Positions 22,748 to 34,754 of a DNA stretch of 64,000 nucleotides are shown piece by piece; within the stretch, counting starts at the first letter, position 1, and each line of letters opens with the position of its first letter. The translations under genes and the position numbers were made by a program. This DNA comes from Blastomussa wellsi (taxonomy: Eukaryota > Cnidaria > Anthozoa > Scleractinia > Plerogyridae): the NCBI GenBank assembly GCA_947652115.1, contig OX393573.1, positions 11,695,981 through 11,759,980 of the forward strand. The letters are read 5' to 3'. The notes below the pieces were generated by a model, which had not been told where the DNA came from, ran no database searches, and saw only the letters and a program-made list of their open reading frames with translations.

Positions 22748-22782
22748 AACGGGAGGATTCCGCATAGCAACCGACCACCGTG
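22748..22782 (-). repeat. Right terminal inverted repeat of RAG1-like element
   Basis: Read on the minus strand it starts CACGGTGGTCGGTTGCTATG. The outermost seven bases CACGGTG differ by one base from the canonical V(D)J heptamer. Confidence 0.85.
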
Positions 22783-25035
22783 GCCGCAGCCAGCAGACAT
22801 TCATGGTGGCACAGGAGGGGGGGGGGGGGGGGGGGGGGTAATGTTGGTCCGAACTGCACTGAGGGGAGGCACGGCACGAAAATGCCATTTTGAAAATAAC
22901 GAAAGTTAATCATCTGCCCGAAAAAATAACTTATGTTTTAAAATTCCTTCGCTAACTATTACACATGCAACGCATAGTAGCTGGGTAGATCATGCGAGTT
23001 CCTTGGCGCATTATGGCAAATCCGTTGGTTGACGATCTTCTTTATTTTCTTTCACATTGGAATATATTTCAATTTGAAGCGACTTATACTCACCATGAAT
23101 AAACTAATCTTTGGCATTGTATAAAATTGCTTTCCAAATAAAATAATCCCTGAAATATGTTTGGCAATAGTTTAACAAGGTAAAATAACACCAAACAGAT
23201 AACAATAAATCCAGAAGAATGAGGAAGATTTAGATGGATTGCAAAAGATCTTTTTTCCCATACAGCGACCATCTTGAACATATTAATTTAAACCATATTA
23301 CGGGCTGCCCAGGCGACAAAGCTTCGGAACTGGCGTGGCACGCGGGACATATCATAGGAATGTTTCAGTTTGCCCAGCGCTTTATTTGCACTCGTGTCCA
23401 AGTCTTATTTATTTAATATAAACTCGAAACCATGCAATGAAAAATATTGCAGTTTCCCCCCCAGCTCCTGATCTTATCCATTACAACATTCCGTAAAACA
23501 TAAAAGACGGACATTTCAGTTTGACCTTAACAAAACGATTGTATGACAAAAGGTCTTTTCGCAAAATGTTTGCAGTTTTTTTCAAGTATTAGGAAAGATG
23601 TGTATGTGTATATACACTAGATCGTGAGGAAAGAGCAATCGCTTATGATAGCAAAAGTCAGTGCCAGATGTTTTCTTTGATTTCCGGCCGCCATGTTGGT
23701 GCCCATCAAGCTGGACACCAATATAGCGTTTCCATACTGAGCTCTATAAATTTGCGAGAAATGCTTCGGCAAATAACTCACGAATGGTGTACCGCACAGA
23801 CCTGAGACCTGGAGATGCTGCTTACCTATTAACATTTTATAACATTTGAATTTATCAGATTTTTTTCATTGCATGGTTTCGAGTTTATTTTTTGATGGAG
23901 TGACAGTGAAAAACAGCTATAATTAACGGGAAAAAGGCTTTTTATATTTAATAACTCTGAGTCACTTTTGTAGTATTTCGTCTAGTGGCTAGAAAAAGTG
24001 TAAACACATAACCCGTCATTTTTCATCATGTTTTCTCCATATTTGGTCAATATAGTGGCTCAGATCCATAAGGTGGGAACCAATCAGAAAGCTAGAAAAT
24101 CATTATCCAAAGGCTACAATTTTCTAAAATAGAATGTAATAAGAATCGGCTGTCAGAATTAAACTTATCGAATGCCATGCATGATCAAATGTGCAAAACT
24201 TTGGGTCTCTGGGCATGGAACTCACTGAGTGTCAATTTGTGACATTTTGCAAATTTGTAGGAAGATAAGAAAAAGTATAAAAAAGTAAAACAGCTTTGTT
24301 TTCACTACATTTAATGGAGGACTCTTTCAGCGCCCTTTGTCGCACTGGGTTTTCATTACATAAAGCTGTATTTCCATTACGTTACATTACACTATTCGTT
24401 ACATACGATGTTCGTACTGAGATACAATAACTTCGGTTACATCATCCAAGTAACAGTTACGCCAAGTGGCGTTATTTACGTGAAAACCTTCGTTGTTCGT
24501 TCATATAACTGTTTGTCGAAACCGGCCTTTATAATTATAATACAATTAAAACATTATCTTAAAAAGCACAGTTTTCGGAACATGTTTCGATATTTCTAAC
24601 ATCATCATCAGTCATTGTGAATGTATAGTAAAGATTTACAAAATTATCGGAATATATAACTAATCCTATACAATGAATCTTTATAAATTCAAATATTCGT
24701 TAACTGCTAAACTTATATATTCAATAAAATGTAAGACACGGAGAAATATACCAAAAAAGTTAACTAAAACTCCCTGTAAACAACAGTAGATAAATTTAGA
24801 AATGCAATGACAGACTAACATGCTCAACTTGTTTTTTGAGTTCAGGTTTCAACTGTTCAATATGGAAACTTTTCTTTTATTTTAAGTTAAGAATAAGTGC
24901 TAGCATGATAGAGAATCTTAAAACAAGAAATATCACACTTATTCTCCTACAACCTTTAAAAGCACTGAGATGTTTAAGAATTGGGGAATTTTTGTCCCGA
25001 AAGAGATGCTCTTTAACACGTATGTTAAAATGCCT
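22783..25035. other. Intergenic DNA between genes A and B
   Basis: A poly-G run of about 20 lies at 22818. The rest is duplicated at 60404-62455. The short ORFs show no domain and are conserved only because the duplication is young. Confidence 0.55.
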
Positions 25036-25341
25036 GGGTCAGTTCAATAAAACTTTTACACTTGTAATCTACAAGTGGGACCATTGTTTCTACAAGCACA
25101 GAGGGAAACCAGTTCAATAAAAATCGTTACAAGTCCAGGTTACAAGTGTCCTACTTGTAATTACAGGTGTAGCGCTACACGTGTAAAATTTGAAGTTATG
25201 CCAATTCAATAAAACTTTTTACAGGAGTCCAACTTGTTTTTGTTCCACTCCCCGCATGTAAACTACAAGAGGAAAATACAAGTGGTAAGTCACTTGTAAT
25301 CTTCGAAGGGAACTTGGCGCTGGCTTTATTGAGGGGAAAAC

Positions 25342-26379
25342 ATGTCGTCTTCGAGCGAAGAAGAGATAGAGGAACTATTACGAAACAGAATTAGACGACA
25401 GCCGCGAAATTTTGAGCAAAGACGGCTTCTTGATGTCCAACATCCACGCGAATTCAGACAGAAGTTCCGGCTTCCTATCGAAGCATTTGAGCATCCGTTA
25501 GAAGCAGTGGGTCCACAATTAGAACACAGAACACGACGAAACAGGGCATTGACGGCGCGACAGCAACTATTAGTTTTCCTTCACTTCCTTGGTACGAACT
25601 CATTTTATCACGTAATGCATTCGTGCCATGGAATTTCGACTTCAACGGTCTGGAATGTCATAGACCGCGTTACACCTGCAATACTCAGTCTACGGCGAGA
25701 GCTTATTTGTTGGCCAAAGCAGCCGCTTACAATCGCATCAAAATTCCATGATATAGCTGGGTTCCCTTGTGTGGCAGGTTGCGTAGATGGAACCCATGTC
25801 TTGGTGAATCCCCCGGCTGGTGATGAAGATGCATACGTGAATCGACATCATTCCAAATCTCTCAATGTTGCCATGGTTTGCGGGCCAGATTACTCGATTT
25901 ATTTCTGTAGCAGCCGATGTCCTGGGAGATGGCACGACTCGCGAGTCCTTAAAGAGAGTACACTATGGACTGCATTTGAAGAAAATGCACAAAGGCCGTT
26001 CCCTGGAGCAGTAATTTTAGGTGACTCCGCATACACGTGCAACAGCTGGCTGATCCCTCCTTTCAGAGGGGATGTGCAAGGTGCTCGCCTTTGGTTTAAT
26101 GAGACGCACAAGAAAACCAGAAGCACCATAGAGAGGGCCAATGGTGTTATCAAGAAGAGATTTTACATTCTGCAAACTGGCATAAGGGTCCGAAGTATAA
26201 CAAGAGCGGCTGAACTTATCCAGTGTGCAGCAATACTTCACAACCTTTGCATATTATTTAACGATGATGGAAATGATCTTCTGGAGAACGAAGATCTGTA
26301 CATTGAAGACGATGAGTTTGCAGAGCATGGGGAGGGGCAAGAGGGCAGGCGACGGGAGCTACTGCAGTATTTTCTGTGA
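25342..26379 (+). CDS. HARBI1-like DDE transposase (345 aa)
   Basis: A full DDE_Tnp_4-type transposase of PIF/Harbinger elements, which cuts and integrates the element with a Myb-like partner. Catalytic candidates are D in GCVDGTH (about 152), D in ILGDSAY (about 228) and E in STIERANGV (about 264). The family motifs PGRWHDSRV and AAILHNLCI are present. Length matches the family (about 340-350 aa) and there is no internal stop. The ATG lies just inside the left subterminal repeat cluster. The ORF appears intact and may be active. Confidence 0.93.
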   Translation: MSSSSEEEIEELLRNRIRRQPRNFEQRRLLDVQHPREFRQKFRLPIEAFEHPLEAVGPQLEHRTRRNRALTARQQLLVFLHFLGTNSFYHVMHSCHGISTSTVWNVIDRVTPAILSLRRELICWPKQPLTIASKFHDIAGFPCVAGCVDGTHVLVNPPAGDEDAYVNRHHSKSLNVAMVCGPDYSIYFCSSRCPGRWHDSRVLKESTLWTAFEENAQRPFPGAVILGDSAYTCNSWLIPPFRGDVQGARLWFNETHKKTRSTIERANGVIKKRFYILQTGIRVRSITRAAELIQCAAILHNLCILFNDDGNDLLENEDLYIEDDEFAEHGEGQEGRRRELLQYFL

Positions 26380-26639
26380 ATCTGAGTGAGACAATGTCAC
26401 AATGGGAAATGGATTAAACGACACTGAATTCGAACAAGTCAGTTAATTATTTGCCTTTGGTTTTGTTCTCCCCAGCCTCTTCTCCCATAATTAAACAATG
26501 AGATCCACCAACCTTTGTAAACTATTAATGATTATTGACGGAATGATATTTTAAGTGATACAACTCTCAAATAACAACACGATTTATTGTCTTCCATCAT
26601 CTTGACTTAACTTACACAATACTTTTTATACGCATTGAC

Positions 26640-27591
26640 TTATTCATCGTTTGGGCTCTCCAGATCCTTCTTTAGCTTCTTTACTTCAAGGCGTAACTTG
26701 GTGCACTCCAGCAGTAGCTTCCGTTTTCTTATCCGCAGGATATCTTCTTCCGTAGGAATGATTGAAATCTTTTTCCCCTTGCTCGCATTAGTCGTACTTC
26801 TTTTGAAGCCTGCCGAGGATGCCAGAAGCTTGCTCTCATTTGCTTTGGGGATCGGTTTGGAGGGCATGTTCACCGGGGGAGCAATGTCATTAACCTTTCC
26901 TTCATTAGCGAGGTATGTCGCCTTCTCCTTTTCGGTGAATACATCTCCTGAGGTATCTAAATGAACAAAATATACGCTTCTAATGAAAATCAAGCTTTCT
27001 TTTTACGCTGACAACAGATCGACAAGTTAAGGAAAAGTTAGGTTCTGAGTGTACGAAATGATTAGCTTGCAAGCAAGATCTTTATTTGGGAGCCCCGATA
27101 GGCGCTCTTTATCATGCACTCTGGCGATTGAGATAGAGGACAGCATAATTTATAAATGTTGTTGTTCTATTCTAAAATGGCTAAAAGAATGCGTCACCTG
27201 CGCTTCCGGGCGTAGTGCAAACTACTACTTCCTTCTCAAACACAATTTCCGAGTCCTCCACCTTCACGGGCTCCAAGTTAGCGCTCTCCCGTCCGAGGAT
27301 ATCAAGTACAGTTTCATCAAGCTCAGAGAGTTGTCCACTTCCTCCTGCGCCAGTCGTCTTGGACTCGCTGACTTTTTTAATGGTACTTCGGCGAATGTTT
27401 GCCCAAATAACATCTCGCAGAGTTTTAATGCTGTCAACGTTGGCTCCAACGCCATTAATTTGGATCAGAATATTCTCCCATGCCTTTTGTTTTGCCTTTT
27501 TTGTGACAGTTGACGAAAAGGGTGCCAAAACTATCGTTTTGTTTTCCCTCACGAGCTGCGCTAACAGTAATTTTTGTGATTTCGACAACAT
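26640..27591 (-). CDS. Harbinger Myb/SANT-like protein (two exons, 236 aa)
   Basis: Exon 1 (27591-27198) ends GCAG|GTGACG in phase 1. Exon 2 (26956-26640) starts after TTTAG and ends in a stop; together they give 237 codons. The N-terminus (SKSQKLLLAQLVRENK...KKAKQKAWENIL...) fits the trihelix Myb/SANT-like fold of Harbinger DNA-binding partners. The C-terminus is a charged, leucine-spaced coiled coil (RIRKRKLLLECTKLRLEV). In characterised Harbinger elements this partner binds the ends and brings the transposase to the nucleus. The two genes are convergent. Confidence 0.82.
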
Positions 27592-27858
27592 GACATAAAG
27601 ATATCGAGTAATTCTTCAAAATGGAAATTGCTTTGCACTGAACTAATTTGCACTTGTAGTAAACAAGCACACTCAGCGTCATTTACAATTGTATGGCTAG
27701 AATTGTAATTTACACTTGTAGTAAGACTCGTGCTTCACGTGTAAATTCCAGTGTTAGAAATTTTTTTTATTGAATTCTTGTGTTTACAAGCTGGACTTTA
27801 CATGCGGTTTCTACAATTGTAAAAACTACAAGTGTAATTTCTTTATTGAATTGACCCC

Positions 27859-29099
27859 AGGTTTCACCGATATAACGAGTTCAACAGCTCGCACGTGTAA
27901 ACCAATAAACAACACGTGATTTGAAAGAATCAGGAACAAAATCTTTTGGACTGAATTAGACATAGTGCTAAGTTTAAAGGGAGAGAAAATAATTTTTGCA
28001 TTTAAGTCTTTGCAATACCTATTTGTAACAGAAGAATAATACCGGATATAGGGCAACGTATAGAAGTGGCAGTTGGATCTTTCACAAGCGTCCTTTCCTG
28101 TTGTTCTAGCCTTTCTAAGATAATCTTTAACTGATTTGTCAATAAGCCACTGACATAGCGCCACAAGCCAAATGTTCGAGGAAGTCTACTGCCGCTTTAA
28201 ATTTCAATAAGAGAAAATTTAAACAACTAGAAACATGCAAACTTAAAATATCCCATATTCAAAATGGCTATACGACCGGCAGCCGGTCCTCAAAACACCA
28301 TTCTATTTTACTGGCACCTTTTTTTAATTCTTAAAATCAAAGGAACTTTCTCAACTCGAACTATGAGGTGTCCATCAAGAAGTGCTAGGCTATTCACCAT
28401 TGATAGTGCGGTATATCTCAGATTAAACCTTTCTTTTATGTTGGCACAGAATACGAAGCCTTGAAATGTGAAAAAAATCACCAGCAGTTCAGTTTTTTTT
28501 TTCTTAGAAATAAAAATTAATGAATTCAACTCACAGTATTCCTCGCGCTCTCTCTCCGAAAACTTTTCACTTGTCGGAACAGATATTAACCCTGTTCAGA
28601 CTTGGCTTTTTTTTTACTTCTGGGAGTGGGTGAGGGTGCTGGAGATACCCCCCCCCCCCCCGATGTAACTTTAAATCGCTTATTCTATAGTAAACAAGTT
28701 AGCACAGGAGGATATACACACTAATTGAAATGATTCTTTTGCGTCATGATACGTCACTAACGACGTCATTAGTTTGAATTTATTGGCTGAAATAGTATTT
28801 AATTCATAATTATTTCAGTCAATTTCAATCATTGATTATTTCAGGGGGCGTCGAGGTAATAGTCCATTTTACAGTTCTGTGAAATGTAACCAGGCCTCTG
28901 TATGAAAGCGAGGCTCAGGGTGACCTTGTCATGATAGAGACCAGAAACTATTTAGCATAACAGCAAAACGATTTACATATTGAAAGCAAGAGGGTTTGTA
29001 TCTTTGCAAGGTCACCTTCAGCCTCACTCAAAGGCTTGGCAACACTCAAAGGCTTGGCACTAAGCACATAACTGTAAAATGACCGATTGTAATTTAGAT
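27859..29099. other. Downstream flank of gene B
   Basis: No coding exon is seen. A poly-C run lies at about 28650 and a reverse AATAAA near 28775 could end the gene B transcript. The interval is duplicated at 62456-63680. Confidence 0.5.
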
Positions 29100-29464
29100 T
29101 CAGTCGGCGCCGCAGTAACGGGAATCACAATCCCTTACTTTAAGCAACTTGTAGATATAGTAGGAGCTGCAGTTCTTCACTTGAATGTTGATCCATCCTC
29201 CACAACAATCGAAATACCTGTTAAAGCAAACTTTTTTAGTAACTTCTCCTTCAGCTACAGTAGGGTGGCCATTTTTCAAATAGCCTGGGAAACTTGCATC
29301 ACATCTTTTCGGTGGTGGACACGTGGTCGCCATTTGTGTTCCTGCAGCCCCTTGGAAGCGATACCAGCCATTGAGGTTGTCGTCACATTGGGTAGGTAAA
29401 CTCCATGTGTAGGTTTCTTTTCTGTCTGCCTCAGAGAGAATTTGGTAGTTTTGACAAACATCAG
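29100..29464 (-). CDS. Gene B exon 6: D8C domain and stop
   Basis: The 365-nt terminal exon contains NGWYRF, CPPPKRC, PGYL, HPTVAEG, an adjacent cysteine pair (FDCCGGW), KNCSSYYIY and the terminal RYCGAD. It is nearly identical to 63681-64000. Confidence 0.9.
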
Positions 29465-32400
29465 CTAAAATTAAAAAAATATATATTCTTTAATTACGCA
29501 AACAAGATATTCAATAAATGAAATAAAATAACTGATTGAATGGTTAATCAAATAAATCATATAGTTTTATATAAAGCTTTTGAAATAAAAGTATGAATGG
29601 TAATTCATTAACAGCCCAGATGTTAGCAATTATCTTTGACACGCCCCCAATCCTGTAATAAGAGTGCTTAGATAATTCTACTGCTGGAGTATTACACCTT
29701 CCAATCTTGCTAAATAGTTTATTTAATAATTAAATAATTTATTAAATAGTTTAATAAATATTGCCGTAGAGTTGTATGCAAACTTTTCCTTACCGTACCA
29801 TACTGTGCAAGCTGGTGCTGCCATTTATTCAAATGCACAGCAGTATGCCGAAAAGTAGTATTTTGCGATTAATTTATTTGAAGACCATTGTGGCGCGAGA
29901 CTCTCTGGTACACTAAACAAAACTCAAGAATTCCTTGCACCAAATGAACGCTAACGATTCTTTCCTTGCTTTGCTTTACTAGATGCTAACAAAAATACCT
30001 CTTTAAATTTTGTGAAGCATTGCTAAAGAAATCAAAGTCGTGCAATTCTTAATGTGGGAATAATTACGGTATTATATTCACGCTATGGCTAAAAACACCC
30101 CTGTGTAGCTGACCTGGTGAACCAAACCTGGTGGGTTATTTTTCCCCTCCCTGGAGGAATTTTTTCCAACCTGGCCCCTGCTGGATTTTTAAAAAGCCCC
30201 TGGTCAATTTTATTTTCCCGCTGTGGACGATTTTGTTTCCCTGGTGAGGCCTGTTCAGCCAAAAGAAAAAGTCACAGCGCGTACGAGAACTTGTATGCTA
30301 GGTGTCACGTTTCCTTTTAGGCTGTGTGAAGTTTATTTTTCTGACCACCTAAAGCATTCCATCTACAAGATCAATTTTGCAGAGCAATCAGTGAGTTTGG
30401 CTCTCGGCGGAATAGAAGATGATCCCGGGCAAAATGATGGCCCTAGAGTCCGCAAAACTGTGCCAACCGACTGGTTTGACTACAAGAGGTACATGTCTTT
30501 ACATTGCTGAGACATCTAAGGGGTCACCAGAATGGCTTACAATAGTTGATTCGATTTCAGTCCACCTGGCGAAAATTGATGACAGATGGGAATGGGAGTG
30601 GTATCAAAAATTGGTTGACTCCCCGAACTAAGAACAGCAGCACAAAGGTTAGAAAGTCTTATCTCAGATACTAGGCAATACACTGCTGCTGCTTCACCTG
30701 ACACTAGTCATGGGTCAGTGGCTTACTGGACAGCTGAAGGCTTTCGTATCAATGGTGCAGATTATCTATGTGATCATTTTGTTCATGTTGGGGAAGATCT
30801 TCTCGACCTAGTGAAAGTGAAAGCTCTTGGGACGCGCATGCACGAGAAGGTTCTTTGGCCACATAACAGAGACGTTTCAAGGCAACAATCCAACCTTTTT
30901 GGAATTTACCAAGCATGTGGCAACTGATGCATTTTAGTTCATTGCTCCAGTGGTCAAATCAGGATCAGACCACAGCCAAAGTGTTTGTGTCAGAAGAACG
31001 AGGGATGAAGTAGCTTCCACGTATAATAATGATAATGAACCTTATTAAAGTGCCAACCGTGCCTAGCATTGTCGAACTAATTGGGGACACTGTAAAGCCC
31101 AAATAAAATCAAATCAAGTTATATTTACATTAAATCAAATCAAATCAAATCAAATCAAACGTAAATGTTGGTGTTTGTGGAGAGGGGGAAACCGGAGGAT
31201 CGTATAGTTTGATCGTCCGGGTGAGGGTAGTCCTGAGAAGGACTGTTGTCGGTGACAGGGACTGACGTTTCGAGAACCTGAGCCGAAGTCATCATCAGAG
31301 TAACGACGGCGAAATGGGAGCTTTAGAACCATTTGAAGCAGAAGAGACTCTTGCTTATGTATATCGGAGGCAAAGAAGAGGCAGAGCCTTCAAGTATAAT
31401 GACATCTTGGCCTATATGCGCTAACCAACAGTACATAAGGTATATGCAGTTAGCAAGAAGTGGTGAGTTAATATTGAGAATACTGGTTAAGTGGCTCTGG
31501 CTGGTGTCAATCGAACAACGCATCCTAACTGCCTATTTCATACATTTCTTGCTATTTAGGGGTTACTCTATAACTACTCGGACGCTGTTTTGCAGGCATA
31601 TAAATATAAGGCTAGATTTTATAAATGGTTTTCCTCGCCGTTGAACAATCGGATAAACTTGGTAGAATTTTGTCTGTCCTGGTATAGCTTTTGTAAAAAG
31701 CCTGGTCTGTTACAGAGGGGTGTCTAAAATTCTAAATGTTAGCGTATGACCTTTTGCAGTGAATGTTTTAATCAATCAACTAGAACTTCCATCCAATATT
31801 CGAAGCAATACTGTATATTTAGTCCAGGTTCAATACACAAATGCATCGTCTAACAGAATGCAGTGAATGAAGTGAGTGTACGAGTGAATGACTGAAAGAC
31901 CATTCATAAATCTCATAGATTACTATGTCATCAATGAGCTAAAAAAGGATCGGATTGAATATATAATGTTGAAAAGCATTCTTACACCTTCACAATTAGC
32001 ACCATTCTTTATAAATCCATCTTTGCACTGGCAGATGTACGATCCAATGGTGTTGTTACATGCTGAGTTCGCAACGGCATTACATGGATCAAACGGTGCA
32101 GCACATTCATCAATATCTAGAAGACAGAATGCGATACGATTGTCGTTTCTACACTACCGTGTGAAAAATATTATGACATGGTTTCTGGGCGCGGTTTTAA
32201 AAGGGAAAAGGCATTATGCATTGGGGTTCATTGGCATTGTGAGTAAGATTAAACCACAAAAATTATCTTCATTTATCTGCTAGGGGTTTTGGTGTCTTAT
32301 CGGATAAGGACGATAAATCACAGACACGACCCCATCTCTAGCGTCTTCGATGTTGCGATCACAAACTTATCGTAAAGTTCCCGGTGTTTCGGTCTGATCT

Positions 32401-34358
32401 TATTCACGGTAATGTGAAGGCTGGGATAGAGATACTCCAAAGTCCGGCGGGATAAATAAATGTCCACTGAGATCCGTATCCAGACCCAGTGGAATCAAAC
32501 GACAGATGATTTATTCAATTCGTTTTTGTTTTCTTTCCCGGAATGCAAGACTGTTACTGGTGACATTAAATGCAGGTCGTCAACAATCAGCACTCTATTA
32601 GAGAGTTTGTAAAAATTCTCGAAGTCAGTAGTACTTAAAGGACCCTATTTAGCCTTGGCCATTTTCGATGCCATAAAGGTGTGAAAATTGTATGGTGAAA
32701 TCTTAAAGGAGCATGGTCACGACTCGCGCATGCGCATTTGTAGTGCGAAAAATTTGACAGGTTGTGCTAAGCTTTTCAAATCTTGTCGAAGAGTAGAGTT
32801 GAATTTTTCTATCTTCTGAAATCTTTACCATCCTGGTTTTCTCAGTATTCTCATTCAGTTCAAAGTGTTGTTCAAAGGTTGGAAAACGTATTTCAGGTTT
32901 TATTTGCGAACTCAAGTGTTTCTTCCGCCTGCTGTAAGTTGTTACTGGAAGTGTCTAAAGTACTTTTCAAGCAAGCTTTTCAGTGATTTCGTTCGTTTCC
33001 ACACGCTTCGCGTAAACAACAACAGAGGCGTGGCTGGCTAGAGCCCTTTAATGCATATTTTAACGAGCTATTTTAGTATTCTGGTCATGTGTTACTATCT
33101 TACCTGTACAGTTGAGTCCATCTCCAGTTAATCCTGGTTTACAGGTGCAGTTGTATGAGCCGTGGGTATTGACACAGTCAGCATTAGCAGGGCATGTGTG
33201 TGTCACTGTAATACATTCATCAATATCTGAAGAACAAAAAAATCTTAAGACATTTAGACGATTTTTATGGTAACCAATTATTTTAACCCCAAGTTTTGTT
33301 TGATTTAGCTTCGAACGGAATGCAATTGATCATATTTCCAGCTGTTGTCAGATTATGAAAGTCTTCAATTCACTGGTTTACAGTTAGCTGGGTTGATGCA
33401 GTTAAGGTCTGATTTGTGTGAAGACGGTGTCCGACTACCTTCGGTTTAGTTCCCTAACCACTAACCCAGCGGTCACAGACTGCGTTTATAAATTATGGAG
33501 AAGAGGAGAAGAAACCTGCAAAAATTACGAGTATGAACATCAATCTTACCTTCCGTACAATCCTGACCCGTGAATCCAGCAGCACACACACATCGATATC
33601 CTTTGTCGGTTAATCCCGCCTGGCAAATTGCACCGTTCTGACATGGTTTGTTCCCGCAAGCATTCTTGGCCGAAAAGAAAGCAAAGAAAGGCACAATTTT
33701 CCACGTTAAATGAAGTATTGTATTATATCGTATCGTATGGTATCGAATTATATTGTATTACTTATACTGATGATATTGGTGATGATAACGTTAAAATGAA
33801 AATAACAAGGACTAATCAAAAAGTTGGGCCGATTTTTAATGTTGTGATTGAGATAGGGCAAATAAATCAGCCCGACATATCATAGCGAGAAAATCAACCT
33901 TAAATGATGGCTTTTTTCGTTTTTACCAAGACTCACCTCTGATCCACGATAAACATAATTTTCCCATGGCTTTAGATCGTTAGGATGTTCGTAGTGAGTA
34001 GAGTTATTCAGTTCGCATGTGGTGACTGAAGGAGATACACGGATGACTTGCATGTTGTAACTGACACAGTTTGGTTCCATGAAGCATAGAGCCCCGCAGA
34101 AGTCTCTAACCATGTATTCGACGGTTTGAAACACGTGATTAATCAGTCGTTTTCCGTGGTAGGGGTGAGCGGATCTGAACTCCAGTTGACGGCATGAGAC
34201 TGGCGAAAGAGTCAGAGCGAAAATTAGCAATTCAATTGATAATAATAATGATAATGATAATGATAGTGATAGTGATAGTGATAATGATAATGATAATGAT
34301 AATGATAATGATAATGATAATGATAATGATAATGATAATGATAATGATAATGATAATG

Positions 34359-34391
<33 letters not shown>

Positions 34392-34670
34392 CAACCTTTA
34401 TTTACAATTCAAAAAACTATTTACACTAAATTTTATAACAATCAATCAGAAAATTTTAAAAAAGACTACAGTGCCAAAAGCGAGATAACGAGGAAAGTCT
34501 TATTATAATAATTTACAAGGATAAATACGGGTAGAAAAAAATATAAAAAAGTTTACTAATTATTACGATTACTACTACTACTAACATCATTTATCATTGC
34601 AGTGCTTGAAACCATTTTTACAAGATTTACGTATATCAAGTTAAACTTTCCTATCATAAAAGATAACAAC

Positions 34671-34754
<84 letters not shown>

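Larger units (their letters stand above)
17107..22782. mobile_element. RAG1/Transib-like DNA transposon, 5.7 kb
   Basis: Ends are CACGATGGTCGGTTGC (left) and, inverted, CACGGTGGTCGGTTGC (right). Partial similarity continues to about 35 bp, including CCTCCCG. Flanking GCC triplets (17104-17106 and 22783-22785) look like a 3-bp target duplication. The duplicate locus at 60399-60412 is a clean empty site with a single GCC. The element carries a minus-strand RAG1-like gene and a convergent plus-strand ORF, with about 1.1 kb between their ends. CAC..TG ends occur in Transib, RAG-type and CMC elements. A 3-bp duplication is unusual for Transib (5 bp) and nearer to CMC. Superfamily is therefore open, while transposon status is strong. 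Confidence 0.85.
25036..27858. mobile_element. PIF/Harbinger DNA transposon, 2.8 kb
   Basis: Inverted ends GGGTCAGTTCAATAAA and, on the other strand, GGGTCAATTCAATAAA bound the element. It encodes a HARBI1-type transposase on plus and a two-exon Myb-like protein on minus, the usual two-gene Harbinger layout. Both subterminal regions carry many CACTTGTA/TACAAGTG copies. The duplicate locus (62455) lacks it. Flanking triplets CTG/CAG do not match exactly, so the target duplication is unresolved. Confidence 0.9.
13140..29420. repeat. Segmental duplication, left copy
   Basis: The sequence is collinear and nearly identical with 55237-64000. It runs from the start of gene A, through intergenic DNA, into the last exon of gene B. 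Excluding insertions unique to one copy, only scattered substitutions and small indels separate the two. The left copy has the RAG1-like and Harbinger elements and an extra 210 bp near 24.1-24.3 kb. Confidence 0.92.
29465..31987. other. Intron 5 of gene B
   Basis: It contains an NHL-like pseudogene fragment (30280-30927), an AAATC-type simple repeat (31104-31160), and a short segment with GACTGACGTTTCGAGAACC (about 31259) related to foldback or Penelope-like tails. No real exon is seen. Confidence 0.55.

Noticed and set aside
17107..22782. RAG2 identity for the 245-residue ORF
   Set aside because: No kelch repeats or PHD finger are visible; only its position suggests a partner role.
27049..27598. 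Plus-strand ORFs of 127-154 codons
   Set aside because: Antisense shadows of the Harbinger Myb-like exon, which has correct splice phases.
32690..33050. TTAA-flanked MITE (TTAAAGGAGC ... GCCCTTTAA)
   Set aside because: Only about three to five bases of the ends match; too weak to call.
34194..34508. Isoleucine/methionine-rich open frame
   Set aside because: Translation of an ATGATA microsatellite.
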